From Robertkochia sediminum (GTDB lineage Bacteria; Bacteroidota; Bacteroidia; Flavobacteriales; Flavobacteriaceae), in the NCBI RefSeq assembly GCF_016786255.1, contig NZ_JADMKT010000067.1:62001-126000 (forward strand): a stretch of DNA of 64,000 nucleotides, written 5' to 3'. Shown here in pieces: positions 26,515-35,269 of this stretch. The translations under genes and the position numbers were made by a program. The notes under the pieces were generated by a model, which did no database searches, was not told the origin of the DNA, and saw nothing but the letters and a program-made list of their open reading frames with translations. Numbering within the stretch: position 1 is the first letter of the stretch; every line of letters starts with the position of its first letter.

Positions 26515-27171
26515 ATGAGCCTTACAAAAGATCAAATAGCACAACGCATTGCCAAAGAAGTTAAAGATGGCTATTATGTGAATCTGGGGATCGGAATACC
26601 TACCCTCGTAGCCAATTATGTTCAGGAAGATATCGCTGTAGAATTCCAAAGTGAGAATGGAGTATTAGGCATGGGACCCTTTCCTTTTGAAGGGGAGGAA
26701 GACGCCGATGTGATCAATGCCGGGAAACAAACCATTACCACCCTGCCCGGAGCTTCATTTTTCGACTCTGCCATGAGCTTTTCCATGATCCGTGGCCGTC
26801 ATGTCGATCTTACCATACTCGGAGCCATGGAGGTTGCTGAGAACGGGGATATAGCCAATTGGAAGATCCCCGGAAAGATGGTAAAAGGTATGGGGGGAGC
26901 TATGGACCTGGTCGCTTCAGCAGAGAATATCATCGTGGCTATGATGCATACCAATAAGCGGGGAGCGTCTAAATTGTTGGAACGCTGTAGCCTTCCGCTA
27001 ACCGGGGTAGGCTGTGTGAAAAAAGTAGTCACCAATCTGGCCGTCCTGGAGATTCGGGACAATGCCTTTATTTTGAAGGAACGTGCACCAGGTGTTAGCG
27101 TGGAAGATATCGTTAAGGCTACTGCCGGTACCCTTGTAGTGGAAGGGGATATTCCCGAAATGAAGTTTTAA
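26515..27171 (+). CDS. scoB: 3-oxoacid CoA-transferase subunit B
   Basis: This is the beta subunit with the catalytic glutamate in the SENGVLGMGP motif (glutamate near residue 44). The protein has 218 residues, with GIGIPTLVANYV near the N-terminus and the later family segments TLPGASFFDSAMSFSMIRGG-like and GCVKKVVTNLAVLEI. It follows scoA by 1 base and is closed by a terminator, so the two form an operon for ketone-body or amino-acid-derived keto acid use. Confidence 0.94.
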   Translation: MSLTKDQIAQRIAKEVKDGYYVNLGIGIPTLVANYVQEDIAVEFQSENGVLGMGPFPFEGEEDADVINAGKQTITTLPGASFFDSAMSFSMIRGRHVDLTILGAMEVAENGDIANWKIPGKMVKGMGGAMDLVASAENIIVAMMHTNKRGASKLLERCSLPLTGVGCVKKVVTNLAVLEIRDNAFILKERAPGVSVEDIVKATAGTLVVEGDIPEMKF

Positions 27172-27192
27172 TCTACCCCTGAGACAGTATAT

Positions 27193-27217
27193 AAAAGGCC
27201 CGTTTGGGTCTTTTTTT
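27193..27217 (+). terminator. Terminator after scoB
   Basis: The stem AAAAGGCCC/GGGTCTTTT (one G-U pair) with a 4-base loop is followed by a run of T (27211-27217), 22 bases after the scoB stop. Confidence 0.8.
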
Positions 27218-27231
27218 GGGTTAGGCGTGCA

Positions 27232-27261
27232 TTTCATCGAAAAAAAAGTGTTTTTCGTCGA
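27232..27261 (+). promoter_or_regulatory. LytTR-like direct repeat
   Basis: TTTCATCGA (27232-27240) and TTTCGTCGA (27253-27261) are direct repeats with starts 21 bases apart, two helix turns. Nine-base direct repeats with about 12 bases between them are typical of binding sites for LytTR-type response regulators. The same TTTCATCGA element occurs before the S8 protease (51040). Binding is inferred. Confidence 0.45.
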
Positions 27262-27279
27262 GGATGTAGGAAAATTACA

Positions 27280-27287
27280 TATGTTTG
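27280..27287 (+). promoter_or_regulatory. Putative -7 box of a small transcription unit
   Basis: TATGTTTG is an exact TAnnTTTG match 18 bases after the second direct repeat. Transcription would start near 27293 and run to the strong terminator at 27635-27670, giving an RNA of about 375 bases. Confidence 0.45.
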
Positions 27288-27334
27288 TTACAGAAAATGA
27301 TTTGAACGTTCTTTCAACATATAAGGAGTGGTAA

Positions 27335-27376
27335 ATGAGTGGTTTGCAACAAAATACCTCCGGTTGGCAACATTAA
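27335..27376 (+). CDS. Possible 13-residue leader peptide
   Basis: An ATG at 27335 is preceded by AAGGAG (27323-27328) at 6-base spacing, unusual in a genome where Shine-Dalgarno sequences are rare. It opens 13 codons (MSGLQQNTSGWQH). It lies between the putative promoter and the 46-codon ORF. It may be a leader peptide or chance. Confidence 0.2.
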   Translation: MSGLQQNTSGWQH

Positions 27377-27447
27377 TTATGAGAACCTGAGGTTGCTGCA
27401 TACTTTTATACCTCCTAAATGTCTAACCTGCTTTAAACTACTATGCT

Positions 27448-27588
27448 ATGCGAAGATATTCTGAAGCCTACCGGAATGTTGTTTCCAGGTTCCGTAATGA
27501 ACTGAAAGCCCTGAATGAGAATTTAGCGTCGATCCTGGAATTGAGTAAAAGTTTGATGTTAGTTACCAAAAAGCTATTCATGTTCTGA
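27448..27588 (+). CDS. Possible 46-residue small protein
   Basis: The frame from 27448 to 27588 encodes a 46-residue protein starting MRRYSEAYRNVV and ending KKLFMF. It is basic and looks helical and amphipathic through LNENLASILELSKS (about 23-36). No family was recognised. In its favour: it fills the space between a promoter-like element and a perfect terminator, and its codons look like those of neighbours. Against it: it is short and nothing like it was found here. The unit could equally be a non-coding RNA. Confidence 0.35.
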   Translation: MRRYSEAYRNVVSRFRNELKALNENLASILELSKSLMLVTKKLFMF

Positions 27589-27634
27589 TTGCCCCTCAGA
27601 ACGGCCCCAAACCCCGCTTTATTGGTGTAAAATC

Positions 27635-27670
27635 AAAAAGAGGCGCAAATTTAGATTTGCGCCTCTTTTT
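27635..27670. terminator. Very strong bidirectional terminator
   Basis: A perfect 16-bp stem (27635-27650 with 27655-27670), a 4-base loop, and A- and T-runs at both sides. It closes the small transcription unit on the plus strand. The minus-strand gene ending at 27815 may also use it. The rest of 27671-27814 shows no gene. Confidence 0.9.
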
Positions 27671-27814
27671 TTGTTTTAAAACGGGTTGTATGTTGATGTC
27701 TTCCGAGTGTTCTTTTTCCCGGTATTTTTAATTTTATGGACCTGTGTGCCAAGCGAACTAAGAAATGCCTTAAACGCGCTTTACTTAGCTTCTGTGGGAC
27801 CTGTTTTAATTTGT

Positions 27815-28426
27815 TCAGGAACCGGGAAAGTTGGGGTGATTCATGATCTCAGAGATCTGATCATTGTGTCGCATCTGGTGCCCGGCTCCAAAGAGCAACA
27901 TCTGGTAGGTGTCTATAGGGCCAAATGGCAGTTCGGCGTAATGGTTTCGGAGGTCACTATCTGTTTTTCTGATAAATTTCTCGGTATCCTTTCGCGCCTG
28001 TTTGAAAGCTTTGAAGGTTTCTTTGGTGCTGGACCACTTGTTTGATGGTTCCAGGGGTGCTGAGGTCTTCACCTTTTGACTCCTGTCGGTGATCATATTG
28101 TACAGGGTCTTATCGTCGAAGCTTTTCTTGCTGGCTTTTGAAGGGTCGGCGGGAGTTTCCAGCGACTTATTAAGCATATCCATGAACATGGTTTCTGAAA
28201 GCGCCATGTGTTCTATGCAGTCTGCAATAGACCAGCTGTCTTCTGAGGGTTTAAAATTTAATTGTTCAGCCGAAAGTCCTTTGACATAGTCAGATGTTTG
28301 CGACATGGCCCGGTCATAGAGGTTTAGTGCGCGTTTACGCTCTTCTTTACTTATGGTTTGCGCTGCAGCAAATGTGATGGTGAGCAACAGGGTAAGCGTG
28401 AGTGTTCGTGTGATCAGTGTTTTCAT
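27815..28426 (-). CDS. Exported DinB-like protein
   Basis: The protein has 203 residues with an N-terminal signal peptide (about 1-22, ending FAAAQ), followed by a four-helix DinB/YfiT-type bundle. The three metal-ligand histidine positions of the family are visible: one in DCIEHMALSE and two in GHQMRHNDQ. DinB proteins are usually cytosolic and several are thiol transferases, so the export signal is notable. A second exported DinB-like gene lies at 56552. The substrate is unknown. Confidence 0.82.
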   Translation of the reverse strand: MKTLITRTLTLTLLLTITFAAAQTISKEERKRALNLYDRAMSQTSDYVKGLSAEQLNFKPSEDSWSIADCIEHMALSETMFMDMLNKSLETPADPSKASKKSFDDKTLYNMITDRSQKVKTSAPLEPSNKWSSTKETFKAFKQARKDTEKFIRKTDSDLRNHYAELPFGPIDTYQMLLFGAGHQMRHNDQISEIMNHPNFPGS

Positions 28427-28531
28427 GATTGTTTATTTTAATTAGGTAAAGCTACGAATTAATCGCTTCAAAACATTGAAAAACAGATAGTTAAGGATTA
28501 ACCGGGAGTGACTTTGGGAATTTCGGGCCAT

Positions 28532-28558
28532 AAAAAAAGCCCGATTTAAAAACGGGCT
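28532..28558 (-). terminator. Terminator of the sdh operon
   Basis: A 6-bp stem AGCCCG/CGGGCT (28538-28543 with 28553-28558), with an A-run at 28532-28538 that is a T-run on the minus strand, lies just after the sdhB stop. Confidence 0.7.
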
Positions 28559-28581
28559 CTCTTTTAGCATATATAAGGGGG

Positions 28582-29328
28582 TTATCCTTTAAGCGAAGCC
28601 GAAAGGTACTCTCTGTTCATTCTTGCGATGTTCTCCAGTGAAATACCTTTAGGGCATTCGATCTCACATGCACCTGTATTGGTGCAGTTCCCGAATCCTT
28701 CGAGGTCCATTTGTCTAACCATGTTCATAACACGCTCTGTAGCTTCTACCTTACCTTGCGGAAGTTGGGCGAATTGCGAAACCTTGGCTGAGGTGAAAAG
28801 CATTGCGCTGGCATTCTTACAAGCAGCAACACAAGCTCCGCAACCGATACAGGTCGCTGCATCAAAGGCGTTATCGGCATCGTGCTTATTGATCGGGATC
28901 GTATTCGCATCGATGGTATTCCCTGAAGTATTTACAGAGATAAATCCACCGGCTTGCTGAATACGGTCAAAAGCGCTACGGTCTACGATAAGGTCTTTAA
29001 CTACCGGGAATGCCTTAGCTCTGAAAGGTTCAATATAAATGGTGTCTCCATCGTTGAACTTTCTCATGTGAAGCTGACAGGTGGTGATCAAACGGTCGGG
29101 CCCATGTGGTTCTCCGTTGATCTGTAGGGAACAGGTACCGCAGATCCCTTCACGACAATCGTGATCGAATTCTACCGGCTCTTCTCCCTTGGCTATCAAT
29201 TCTTCATTAAGTACGTCCAGCATTTCCAGAAAAGACATATCGGGAGATACGTTGCTTATCTGGTAATCGTGTAGTTTCCCTTTCGAGTTGGCATCTTTCT
29301 GACGCCATATTTTGAGTTTTAAATTCAT
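28582..29328 (-). CDS. sdhB: Succinate dehydrogenase iron-sulfur subunit
   Basis: SdhB carries electrons from the flavin to quinone through three Fe-S clusters. The protein has 248 residues. Its 2Fe-2S ligands lie in CREGICGTC with a further cysteine near residue 77, and the other two clusters are bound by [11 protein letters not shown] and the region [14 protein letters not shown]. It is the last gene of sdhC-A-B and relies on the nearby SUF pathway for its clusters. Confidence 0.97.
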   Translation of the reverse strand: MNLKLKIWRQKDANSKGKLHDYQISNVSPDMSFLEMLDVLNEELIAKGEEPVEFDHDCREGICGTCSLQINGEPHGPDRLITTCQLHMRKFNDGDTIYIEPFRAKAFPVVKDLIVDRSAFDRIQQAGGFISVNTSGNTIDANTIPINKHDADNAFDAATCIGCGACVAACKNASAMLFTSAKVSQFAQLPQGKVEATERVMNMVRQMDLEGFGNCTNTGACEIECPKGISLENIARMNREYLSASLKG

Positions 29329-29362
29329 AATCGTGATGCTTTAGGCCTGCCATAGGACAGGG

Positions 29363-29378
29363 GTTGCGCGGGCGCAAC
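29363..29378 (-). other. Hairpin in the sdhA-sdhB spacer
   Basis: GTTGCG (29363-29368) and CGCAAC (29373-29378) form a 6-bp GC-rich stem with a 4-base loop in the 54-base spacer. A second weak inverted repeat (CCTG/CAGG) lies beside it. There is no T-run. Confidence 0.4.
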
Positions 29379-29382
29379 AGTT

Positions 29383-31386
29383 TTACTTATAACTTCTGGT
29401 CTTAAGTTCGATGTTCTCATAAACCAATTCTTCCTTGTGGAGGACAGAACTTTGTGGGTCTCCTGTATATTCCCAGGCGGCTACATATCTAAAGTTCTCA
29501 TCATCTCTCAGGGCTTCGCCTTCTGCAGTTTGATACTCTTCTCTAAAGTGTCCTCCACATGATTCTTCTCTGTGCAGGGCGTCTTTGGCGAAGAGCTCTC
29601 CCAATTCGAGGAAGTCGGCTACACGAAGTGCCTTTTCCAGCTCTGAGTTCTTTCCGTTGTCATCACCCGGAACGATCACGTTCTTGTGGAAGTCTTCGCG
29701 CAGGGCACGGATCTCTTCCATGGCCTCTTTAAGGCCTTGTGCATTACGGGCCATACCGCATTTGTTCCACATGATCTTACCGAGCTTTTTGTGGTAATGG
29801 TCAACAGAATGGGTTCCTTTATTGTTAATAAGCTTACTGATCTGCTCCTTGATCTGTTTTTCGGCCTCTTCGAATTCCGGAAGGTCTGTGGAGATCTTTC
29901 CGGTACGAATATCATCTGCGAGGTAATCACCCATGGTGTAAGGCAGTACAAAATATCCGTCTGCAAGACCCTGCATCAGGGCCGAGGCACCCAGTCTGTT
30001 CGCGCCGTGGTCAGAGAAGTTGGCCTCTCCGGCTACGTAACATCCGGGAATAGTACTCATAAGGTTGTAGTCTACCCAAACACCTCCCATGGTATAGTGT
30101 ACCGCAGGGTAGATCATCATTGGAGTTTTATACGGATTCTCATCTACGATCTTTTCGTACATCTGGAAAAGGTTACCGTACTTAGCCTCGATGATCTCTT
30201 CTCCAAGCTTTCTGATCTGCTCTTCAGAAGGGTTGTTCATACCGCTGGTGATGGCTTTTTCTTTACCGTAGCGCATGATGGCCGCAGAGAAGTCCAGGTA
30301 AACCGCTTCTCCGGTTGCATTGACACCGAAACCGGCATCACAACGCTCCTTAGCTGCTCTGGATGCTACGTCACGAGGTACCAGGTTACCAAAAGAAGGG
30401 TATCTTCTTTCCAGGTAGTAATCGCGATCTTCTTCAGCGATCTGTGTGGGTTTAAGTTTGCCCTCGCGAATTGCTTTGGCGTCTTCCAGCTTTGCCGGAA
30501 CCCAGATCCTACCATCATTTCTAAGCGATTCTGACATCAGGGTTAGCTTGGATTGATGGTCACCGGAAACCGGGATGCAGGTAGGGTGGATCTGCGTAAA
30601 ACAAGGGTTCGCGAAATAAGCTCCTTTTTTGTGGATCTTCCAGGCTGCAGTTACGTTGCTTCCCATCGCATTGGTAGATAGGAAGAATACATTACCGTAT
30701 CCTCCGGAAGCAACCACAACCGCGTGGGCAGAATGGCGCTGGATCTCTCCACTTACCATATCTCTGGCAATGATCCCTCTTGCTTTCCCGTCAACGATCA
30801 CGAGGTCGAGCATTTCGTGGCGGTTGAACGCCTGGATCTTACCTCTGTTTATTTGTCTGTTCATGGCGCTGTAGGCACCAAGCAGCAGTTGCTGTCCCGT
30901 TTGTCCCTTAGCGTAGAACGTTCTCGAAACCAGTACACCACCAAACGAACGGTTGTCCAGTAATCCACCGTAGTCACGTGCAAAGGGAACACCCTGTGCC
31001 ACACATTGGTCGATAATATTTCCGGAAACCTCTGCCAGGCGGTATACGTTAGCCTCTCTTGAACGGTAGTCACCACCTTTTACGGTATCGTAGAAAAGAC
31101 GATAATCAGAGTCACCGTCTCCCTGGTAGTTCTTTGCGGCGTTAATACCTCCCTGGGCTGCAATAGAGTGTGCTCTTCGGGGAGAATCCTGGTAGCAAAA
31201 TGTCTTTACATTGTATCCGAGTTCGGCAAGCGTAGCAGCTGCCGATCCTCCGGCGAGACCTGTTCCTACCACGATAATGTCTATATTACGCTTGTTCGCA
31301 GGGTTAACCAGGTTGATCTCGCTCTTATGTTTTGTCCACTTCTCGGCTATAGGGCCCTGTGGTATCTTTGAATCTAAAGTTGCCAT
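29383..31386 (-). CDS. sdhA: Succinate dehydrogenase flavoprotein subunit
   Basis: SdhA oxidises succinate to fumarate with covalently bound FAD. The protein has 667 residues. The FAD-binding motif [17 protein letters not shown] lies near residues 42-58, and the histidine for covalent flavin attachment is in the [13 protein letters not shown] segment (about 72-84). The later [11 protein letters not shown] and [17 protein letters not shown] regions fit the active site and FAD fold. It lies between sdhC and sdhB. The length and three-gene layout are typical of the Bacteroidota enzyme with one cytochrome b subunit. Confidence 0.97.
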   Translation of the reverse strand: MATLDSKIPQGPIAEKWTKHKSEINLVNPANKRNIDIIVVGTGLAGGSAAATLAELGYNVKTFCYQDSPRRAHSIAAQGGINAAKNYQGDGDSDYRLFYDTVKGGDYRSREANVYRLAEVSGNIIDQCVAQGVPFARDYGGLLDNRSFGGVLVSRTFYAKGQTGQQLLLGAYSAMNRQINRGKIQAFNRHEMLDLVIVDGKARGIIARDMVSGEIQRHSAHAVVVASGGYGNVFFLSTNAMGSNVTAAWKIHKKGAYFANPCFTQIHPTCIPVSGDHQSKLTLMSESLRNDGRIWVPAKLEDAKAIREGKLKPTQIAEEDRDYYLERRYPSFGNLVPRDVASRAAKERCDAGFGVNATGEAVYLDFSAAIMRYGKEKAITSGMNNPSEEQIRKLGEEIIEAKYGNLFQMYEKIVDENPYKTPMMIYPAVHYTMGGVWVDYNLMSTIPGCYVAGEANFSDHGANRLGASALMQGLADGYFVLPYTMGDYLADDIRTGKISTDLPEFEEAEKQIKEQISKLINNKGTHSVDHYHKKLGKIMWNKCGMARNAQGLKEAMEEIRALREDFHKNVIVPGDDNGKNSELEKALRVADFLELGELFAKDALHREESCGGHFREEYQTAEGEALRDDENFRYVAAWEYTGDPQSSVLHKEELVYENIELKTRSYK

Positions 31387-31398
31387 GTTTTTAGTGGT

Positions 31399-32058
31399 TT
31401 AATGATTAAAATGATGGAATAGGGCGATAAAAATGAAACCAAAAGGGATCAGGATCGAGTAGATCATACCTGCTTTTTTGATCGCCGGAGTGTATTTGTT
31501 GTTCACTCCCATGGTTTGGAAAGCCGACTGGAATCCGTGCCATAGGTGCATGGCCAACAAGATGAAGGCAAGCACATAAAGACCGGTTCTTACAGGGCTT
31601 TCAAATTTATGCACCAGCTCCGGGAAGTATCTGGAAGGGTCCTCCGGGCTGAATTCCACATACTTGTATACCATTTCCGGGATCCAGAAATCGTAAAAGT
31701 GAAGGCCTAGAAAGGCTAAAACAGTAACTCCTGAAATGATCATGTTACGCGACAACCAGCTGGCGTTAGCACTACCCTTGAACATAGCGTATTTTACGGT
31801 ACGTGCTTTTCTGTTCTGAAGTTCCAGGACAAATCCCATAACGAAATGGAATACGACCCCGAATACAAGAACAGGCTGCATGAGAAACTGAATAACAGGG
31901 TTGGTTCCCATAAAATGAGACAACTCGTTAAACGTATCTGCGCTTATCACCGAAGCGAAGTTTATGATAACATGTATGATCAAAAAGGTGATCAGGAAGA
32001 GACCGGACAGCGCCATCGCTACCTTCCTGGCAATTGAAGTGTTCAGTAATCCGCTCAT
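31399..32058 (-). CDS. sdhC: Succinate dehydrogenase cytochrome b subunit
   Basis: This single membrane-anchor subunit has 219 residues and five hydrophobic segments, as in type B enzymes with two haems. Candidate haem histidines are present in FLIIHVI, FHFVMG, GLHFYDF and AMHLWHG. The ATG at 32058 (MSGLLNTSIARKVA) is chosen because the alternative start at 32085 lies within the -7 box of the promoter at 32083-32090. Confidence 0.94.
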   Translation of the reverse strand: MSGLLNTSIARKVAMALSGLFLITFLIIHVIINFASVISADTFNELSHFMGTNPVIQFLMQPVLVFGVVFHFVMGFVLELQNRKARTVKYAMFKGSANASWLSRNMIISGVTVLAFLGLHFYDFWIPEMVYKYVEFSPEDPSRYFPELVHKFESPVRTGLYVLAFILLAMHLWHGFQSAFQTMGVNNKYTPAIKKAGMIYSILIPFGFIFIALFHHFNH

Positions 32059-32082
32059 TGAAATAGTTTTGTTAGTTCCTAG

Positions 32083-32113
32083 CAAATTTAACCCAGTGCA
32101 TACTATTGCACAA
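32083..32113 (-). promoter_or_regulatory. Promoter of sdhCAB
   Basis: On the minus strand TTG (32113-32111) is followed 20 bases later by TAAATTTG (32090-32083), an exact TAnnTTTG match, with the start codon 24 bases downstream. This is one of the best -33/-7 pairs in the window. Confidence 0.65.
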
Positions 32114-32251
32114 GAGTAAGCACCCCTTTTTAGAGGGAATTTAGAACGATTTTAAAGTACTTGGTGTGCATTATTTATGGCGGTTTCCTGAAAAATTATG
32201 TTATTTCATTGCGATTTTACAAGAATAACACAGGTCGTATTCAAATATAAT

Positions 32252-32278
32252 AAAAACCCCAGTAAGTTACTGGGGTTT
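32252..32278 (-). terminator. Terminator of the Asp-box protein gene
   Basis: The perfect 10-bp stem AAACCCCAGT/ACTGGGGTTT (32254-32263 with 32269-32278) has a T-run on the minus strand (A-run at 32252-32256). Confidence 0.85.
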
Positions 32279-32299
32279 ATGATTTACTTTAACATTCGA

Positions 32300-35152
32300 C
32301 TATTTTATTTCAAAAGACTTTTCGGTTGTGGCCTTATCTTTTTTAACCTTCAGGGTAAATGTTCCCTTGGGTAAATAGGTGGTTCCGTTCGCAGCACTTC
32401 GGAGCTTATTAGAACGGTTCTTTTTGTTGTAGCGGTTTGCCAGATCTTCATCTGCAGAAAGGTCGTATGCAACCAGGTTGAATCCTTTCTTCAGCGGAGA
32501 ACTAAAGGTTTTGAGCTTATTGCCTGAGTCATCGGTTACCTCCAGGGTTGCCTCGCCTTCAGCAAGACTGTAGATCACGATCTCCATTTCCGGCTCATAG
32601 GGATTGCCCCATGCTCTTGAGGCTCCCCACCTTGGTGAGCGCCTGGTTTCCGGAAGCTCGAAGATCACAAGCTCTTCTTTTAGAACATTTGCATTTGCAT
32701 GCTGCAATGCAGCGATATCTATTACATAGATACCGCGGCCATGGGTGCCCACCACGAGGTCGCTCTCGCGTTCCTGTATGGCCAGATCGTGAACCGCTAC
32801 TTCCGGCAGATTATTGCTAAAGGGCTCCCAGTGCATCCCCCCGTCGAAACTTGCATAGAGTCCGTTGTCGGTTCCTGCAAAGAGCAGGTCTTTGTTTGAC
32901 GGATCTTCAATGATCACATTTACAGGGGATAATGGAAGGTTGCTGCTTATGTTCTTCCAGGTAGTACCTTTATCGGTACTTACATATACATAAGGTGTAA
33001 AGTCGTCCCAACGGTATCCGTTAAGGGTGGCGTATACGGTGTTCTCGTCATGGGCAGATGCTATCACACGGCTCACCCATAGATCCTTAGGGAGGCTTTC
33101 TGAAATAAGTTTCCAGGTGCTGCCGCCATTTTCAGAAACATGAATTAATCCGTCGTCGCTACCGGTATACAGGAGCCCGAAACGGAAAGGCGACTCACTT
33201 ACAGTGGTTAGGGTGCCATAGGCCACATTACCGGGTTTACCGCCTGTGGTAAGATCGTCTGAGATCGCCTCCCAGGTATCACCCTTATCCATACTCCTCA
33301 TGAGCTTATTGCCACCCAGGTAGAGAATGTCTGCATTGTGGGGTGATAATAAAATAGGTGTTTGCCAGTTAAAGCGGTATGGTCGATCTCCAAGCTCGTG
33401 TTTTGGTTGGATGTACTTTCTCGACGCTGCCTCAAGGTCAATGCGGAAATAATTTCCGAACTGGAATCCGGTGTAAACGATATTGGGGTTCCTTGGGTCT
33501 ACTTCTACCTGCATCCCGTCGCCACCCATGATCATTTTCCATGGGTATTCACCTTGCTGATGCCAGCTTGTATTTTCCCTCGCATTACGAGGGGCCATCC
33601 ATACCCCGTTGTCCTGAAGTCCGCCATAGATATGGTAGGGTTCCTGGTTGTCTACCTCAATAGCGTAGAATTGTCCCACCGATGGGGTGTTGTTCTTGAT
33701 CCAGGATTCTCCATCGTCATAACTAATATTCACTCCGCCATCATTACCATTAATAATATGGCCGGGTTTCTCCGGATTGATCCAAATAGAGTGGTGGTCG
33801 GCGTGCACATTGTCACCATTGATCGATTTCCAGGTCTTACCGCCATCGTCCGAGCGAATAATAGGTACACCCCCGGCGTATAATTTTTCCGGATTGTTAG
33901 GGTCTACTGCGATCTGGCAGAAATAGTATCCATAGCTGTAGAACAGGTCTTCGATACTGCCTTCATGTGTTTTTGACCAGGTGGCTCCGCCATCGGTACT
34001 CTTATAAACCTCCGCTCCGATCACAGGTGTGTCAAACAACATGGCATTGGCATCTTCCAGGTAATTGGCCAGGTCGATAGGTTTTACCGCCCCACTTCTC
34101 ACCAGCTGTTTCACGTTCTCTGCACGGTATTTTTCCTGGAAGCCATTGGTCTTGAGGTAGGTGTTTAGTTTCTTATTGTCGAGAGCAAGGAAGGTCTCCA
34201 CATCCATTTCTTTAAAATCGTCTTTAGAAAGGTGGTCCTTGTCCTTTGTCGCATCACCCTTCTTTTCACGGTGAAACTGGTTGTCGTGAATGGCGAAGAT
34301 CGTGTTGTTATTGTAAATGGCCAGTCCTATACGGCCAACGCCCTCCCCGGTTGGAAAGCCGCTCTCTTCGGTCGTGATCAGGGTCCAGTTCTCCCCGCCA
34401 TCTGTACTTTTATAGATTCCCGAGCCATTTCCGTTTCCAATGAAATTCCAGGCTTTTCGGTCTTTTTGCCATGCAGTGGCAAAGAGGGTCTGCGGGTCTC
34501 CCGGTACAGCGGCCAGGTCGATGATCCCGGTTTCGTTGTTAATGTAAAGGGTTTTTTTCCAGGTCTTACCGCCGTCTGTCGACTTGTATACACCGCGTTC
34601 TTCGTTAGGTGAGTACAAATGACCTGTTACACCTACCCAAAGGGTGTTCGGATCTTCAGGATGAAGAATAATACGTCCGATATGGTGCGCATCCGGAAGT
34701 CCGCTATGTGTCCAGGTAGCGCCCTGGTCGTCTGATCGCAGCATACCGATGCCGGCGTAAGACGAGCGGGAGGCATTGTTCTCCCCCGTACCTACCCAGA
34801 TGGTTCCGGTTTCCCAGTTCACCGCCAGGTCGCCTATGTTTTGAGTGGGTGCATTATCCATAACAGGGGTAAAGGTGGTCCCGTTGTTATTCGTATGCCA
34901 AAGTCCACCGCTGGCATAACCAACGTAAAATTCAGTGGGGTCCTTCGGATTTACCGCGATATCCGTTACACGGCCACTCATGATCGATGGCCCTATATTT
35001 TCCAAAGGTAGCGCCTGTACGCGGGAGTTGGATGTGAGTGCTGCTTTTTCTTTTAATGCCTCCAGGTTAGATTCAGGGGTGGTGGCAGGTTGTTGTGCCT
35101 GCATCTGGAACTGGAGTCCGGCCAGCAGGGAAAACAATAATGGGTATTTCAT
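32300..35152 (-). CDS. Large exported BNR/Asp-box repeat protein
   Basis: The protein has 950 residues with a signal peptide (about 1-20, ending FQMQAQ). It has at least nine Asp-box type repeats (RSDDQGATW, KSTDGGKTW, RSDDGGKTW, SYDDGESW, RSMDKGDTW, VSENGGSTW, ASFDGGMHW and others) spread from about residue 130 to 800, which build two beta-propellers of the sortilin/VPS10-like type. The C-terminal domain (about 840-950) is a beta-sandwich. It is common in marine Flavobacteria; the usual name of glycosyl hydrolase is not supported by any visible catalytic set. The ATG at 35152 is preferred over the frame start at 35203. Confidence 0.88.
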   Translation of the reverse strand: MKYPLLFSLLAGLQFQMQAQQPATTPESNLEALKEKAALTSNSRVQALPLENIGPSIMSGRVTDIAVNPKDPTEFYVGYASGGLWHTNNNGTTFTPVMDNAPTQNIGDLAVNWETGTIWVGTGENNASRSSYAGIGMLRSDDQGATWTHSGLPDAHHIGRIILHPEDPNTLWVGVTGHLYSPNEERGVYKSTDGGKTWKKTLYINNETGIIDLAAVPGDPQTLFATAWQKDRKAWNFIGNGNGSGIYKSTDGGENWTLITTEESGFPTGEGVGRIGLAIYNNNTIFAIHDNQFHREKKGDATKDKDHLSKDDFKEMDVETFLALDNKKLNTYLKTNGFQEKYRAENVKQLVRSGAVKPIDLANYLEDANAMLFDTPVIGAEVYKSTDGGATWSKTHEGSIEDLFYSYGYYFCQIAVDPNNPEKLYAGGVPIIRSDDGGKTWKSINGDNVHADHHSIWINPEKPGHIINGNDGGVNISYDDGESWIKNNTPSVGQFYAIEVDNQEPYHIYGGLQDNGVWMAPRNARENTSWHQQGEYPWKMIMGGDGMQVEVDPRNPNIVYTGFQFGNYFRIDLEAASRKYIQPKHELGDRPYRFNWQTPILLSPHNADILYLGGNKLMRSMDKGDTWEAISDDLTTGGKPGNVAYGTLTTVSESPFRFGLLYTGSDDGLIHVSENGGSTWKLISESLPKDLWVSRVIASAHDENTVYATLNGYRWDDFTPYVYVSTDKGTTWKNISSNLPLSPVNVIIEDPSNKDLLFAGTDNGLYASFDGGMHWEPFSNNLPEVAVHDLAIQERESDLVVGTHGRGIYVIDIAALQHANANVLKEELVIFELPETRRSPRWGASRAWGNPYEPEMEIVIYSLAEGEATLEVTDDSGNKLKTFSSPLKKGFNLVAYDLSADEDLANRYNKKNRSNKLRSAANGTTYLPKGTFTLKVKKDKATTEKSFEIK

Positions 35153-35269
35153 AATAGGGTTGGTTTTTAAATCGCGAAAGGCAGTTAGCATTTTGCCTAA
35201 CAATTTTGTTCAAGTTTAACGCTTAAGGATGCCAATCTTCTTAAATTTGAGGAAATTTAAACAATAGAT

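Noticed and set aside
27686-28045. A 119-codon plus-strand frame opposite the DinB-like gene
   Set aside because: It is antisense to a protein with signal peptide and metal-ligand histidines, so it is a shadow.
31399-32085. sdhC start at 32085
   Set aside because: It lies within the -7 box at 32083-32090; the start at 32058 fits the family and the promoter.
32548-32820. Plus-strand frames opposite the Asp-box protein
   Set aside because: Asp-box repeats on the minus strand explain the sequence; these frames have no signals.
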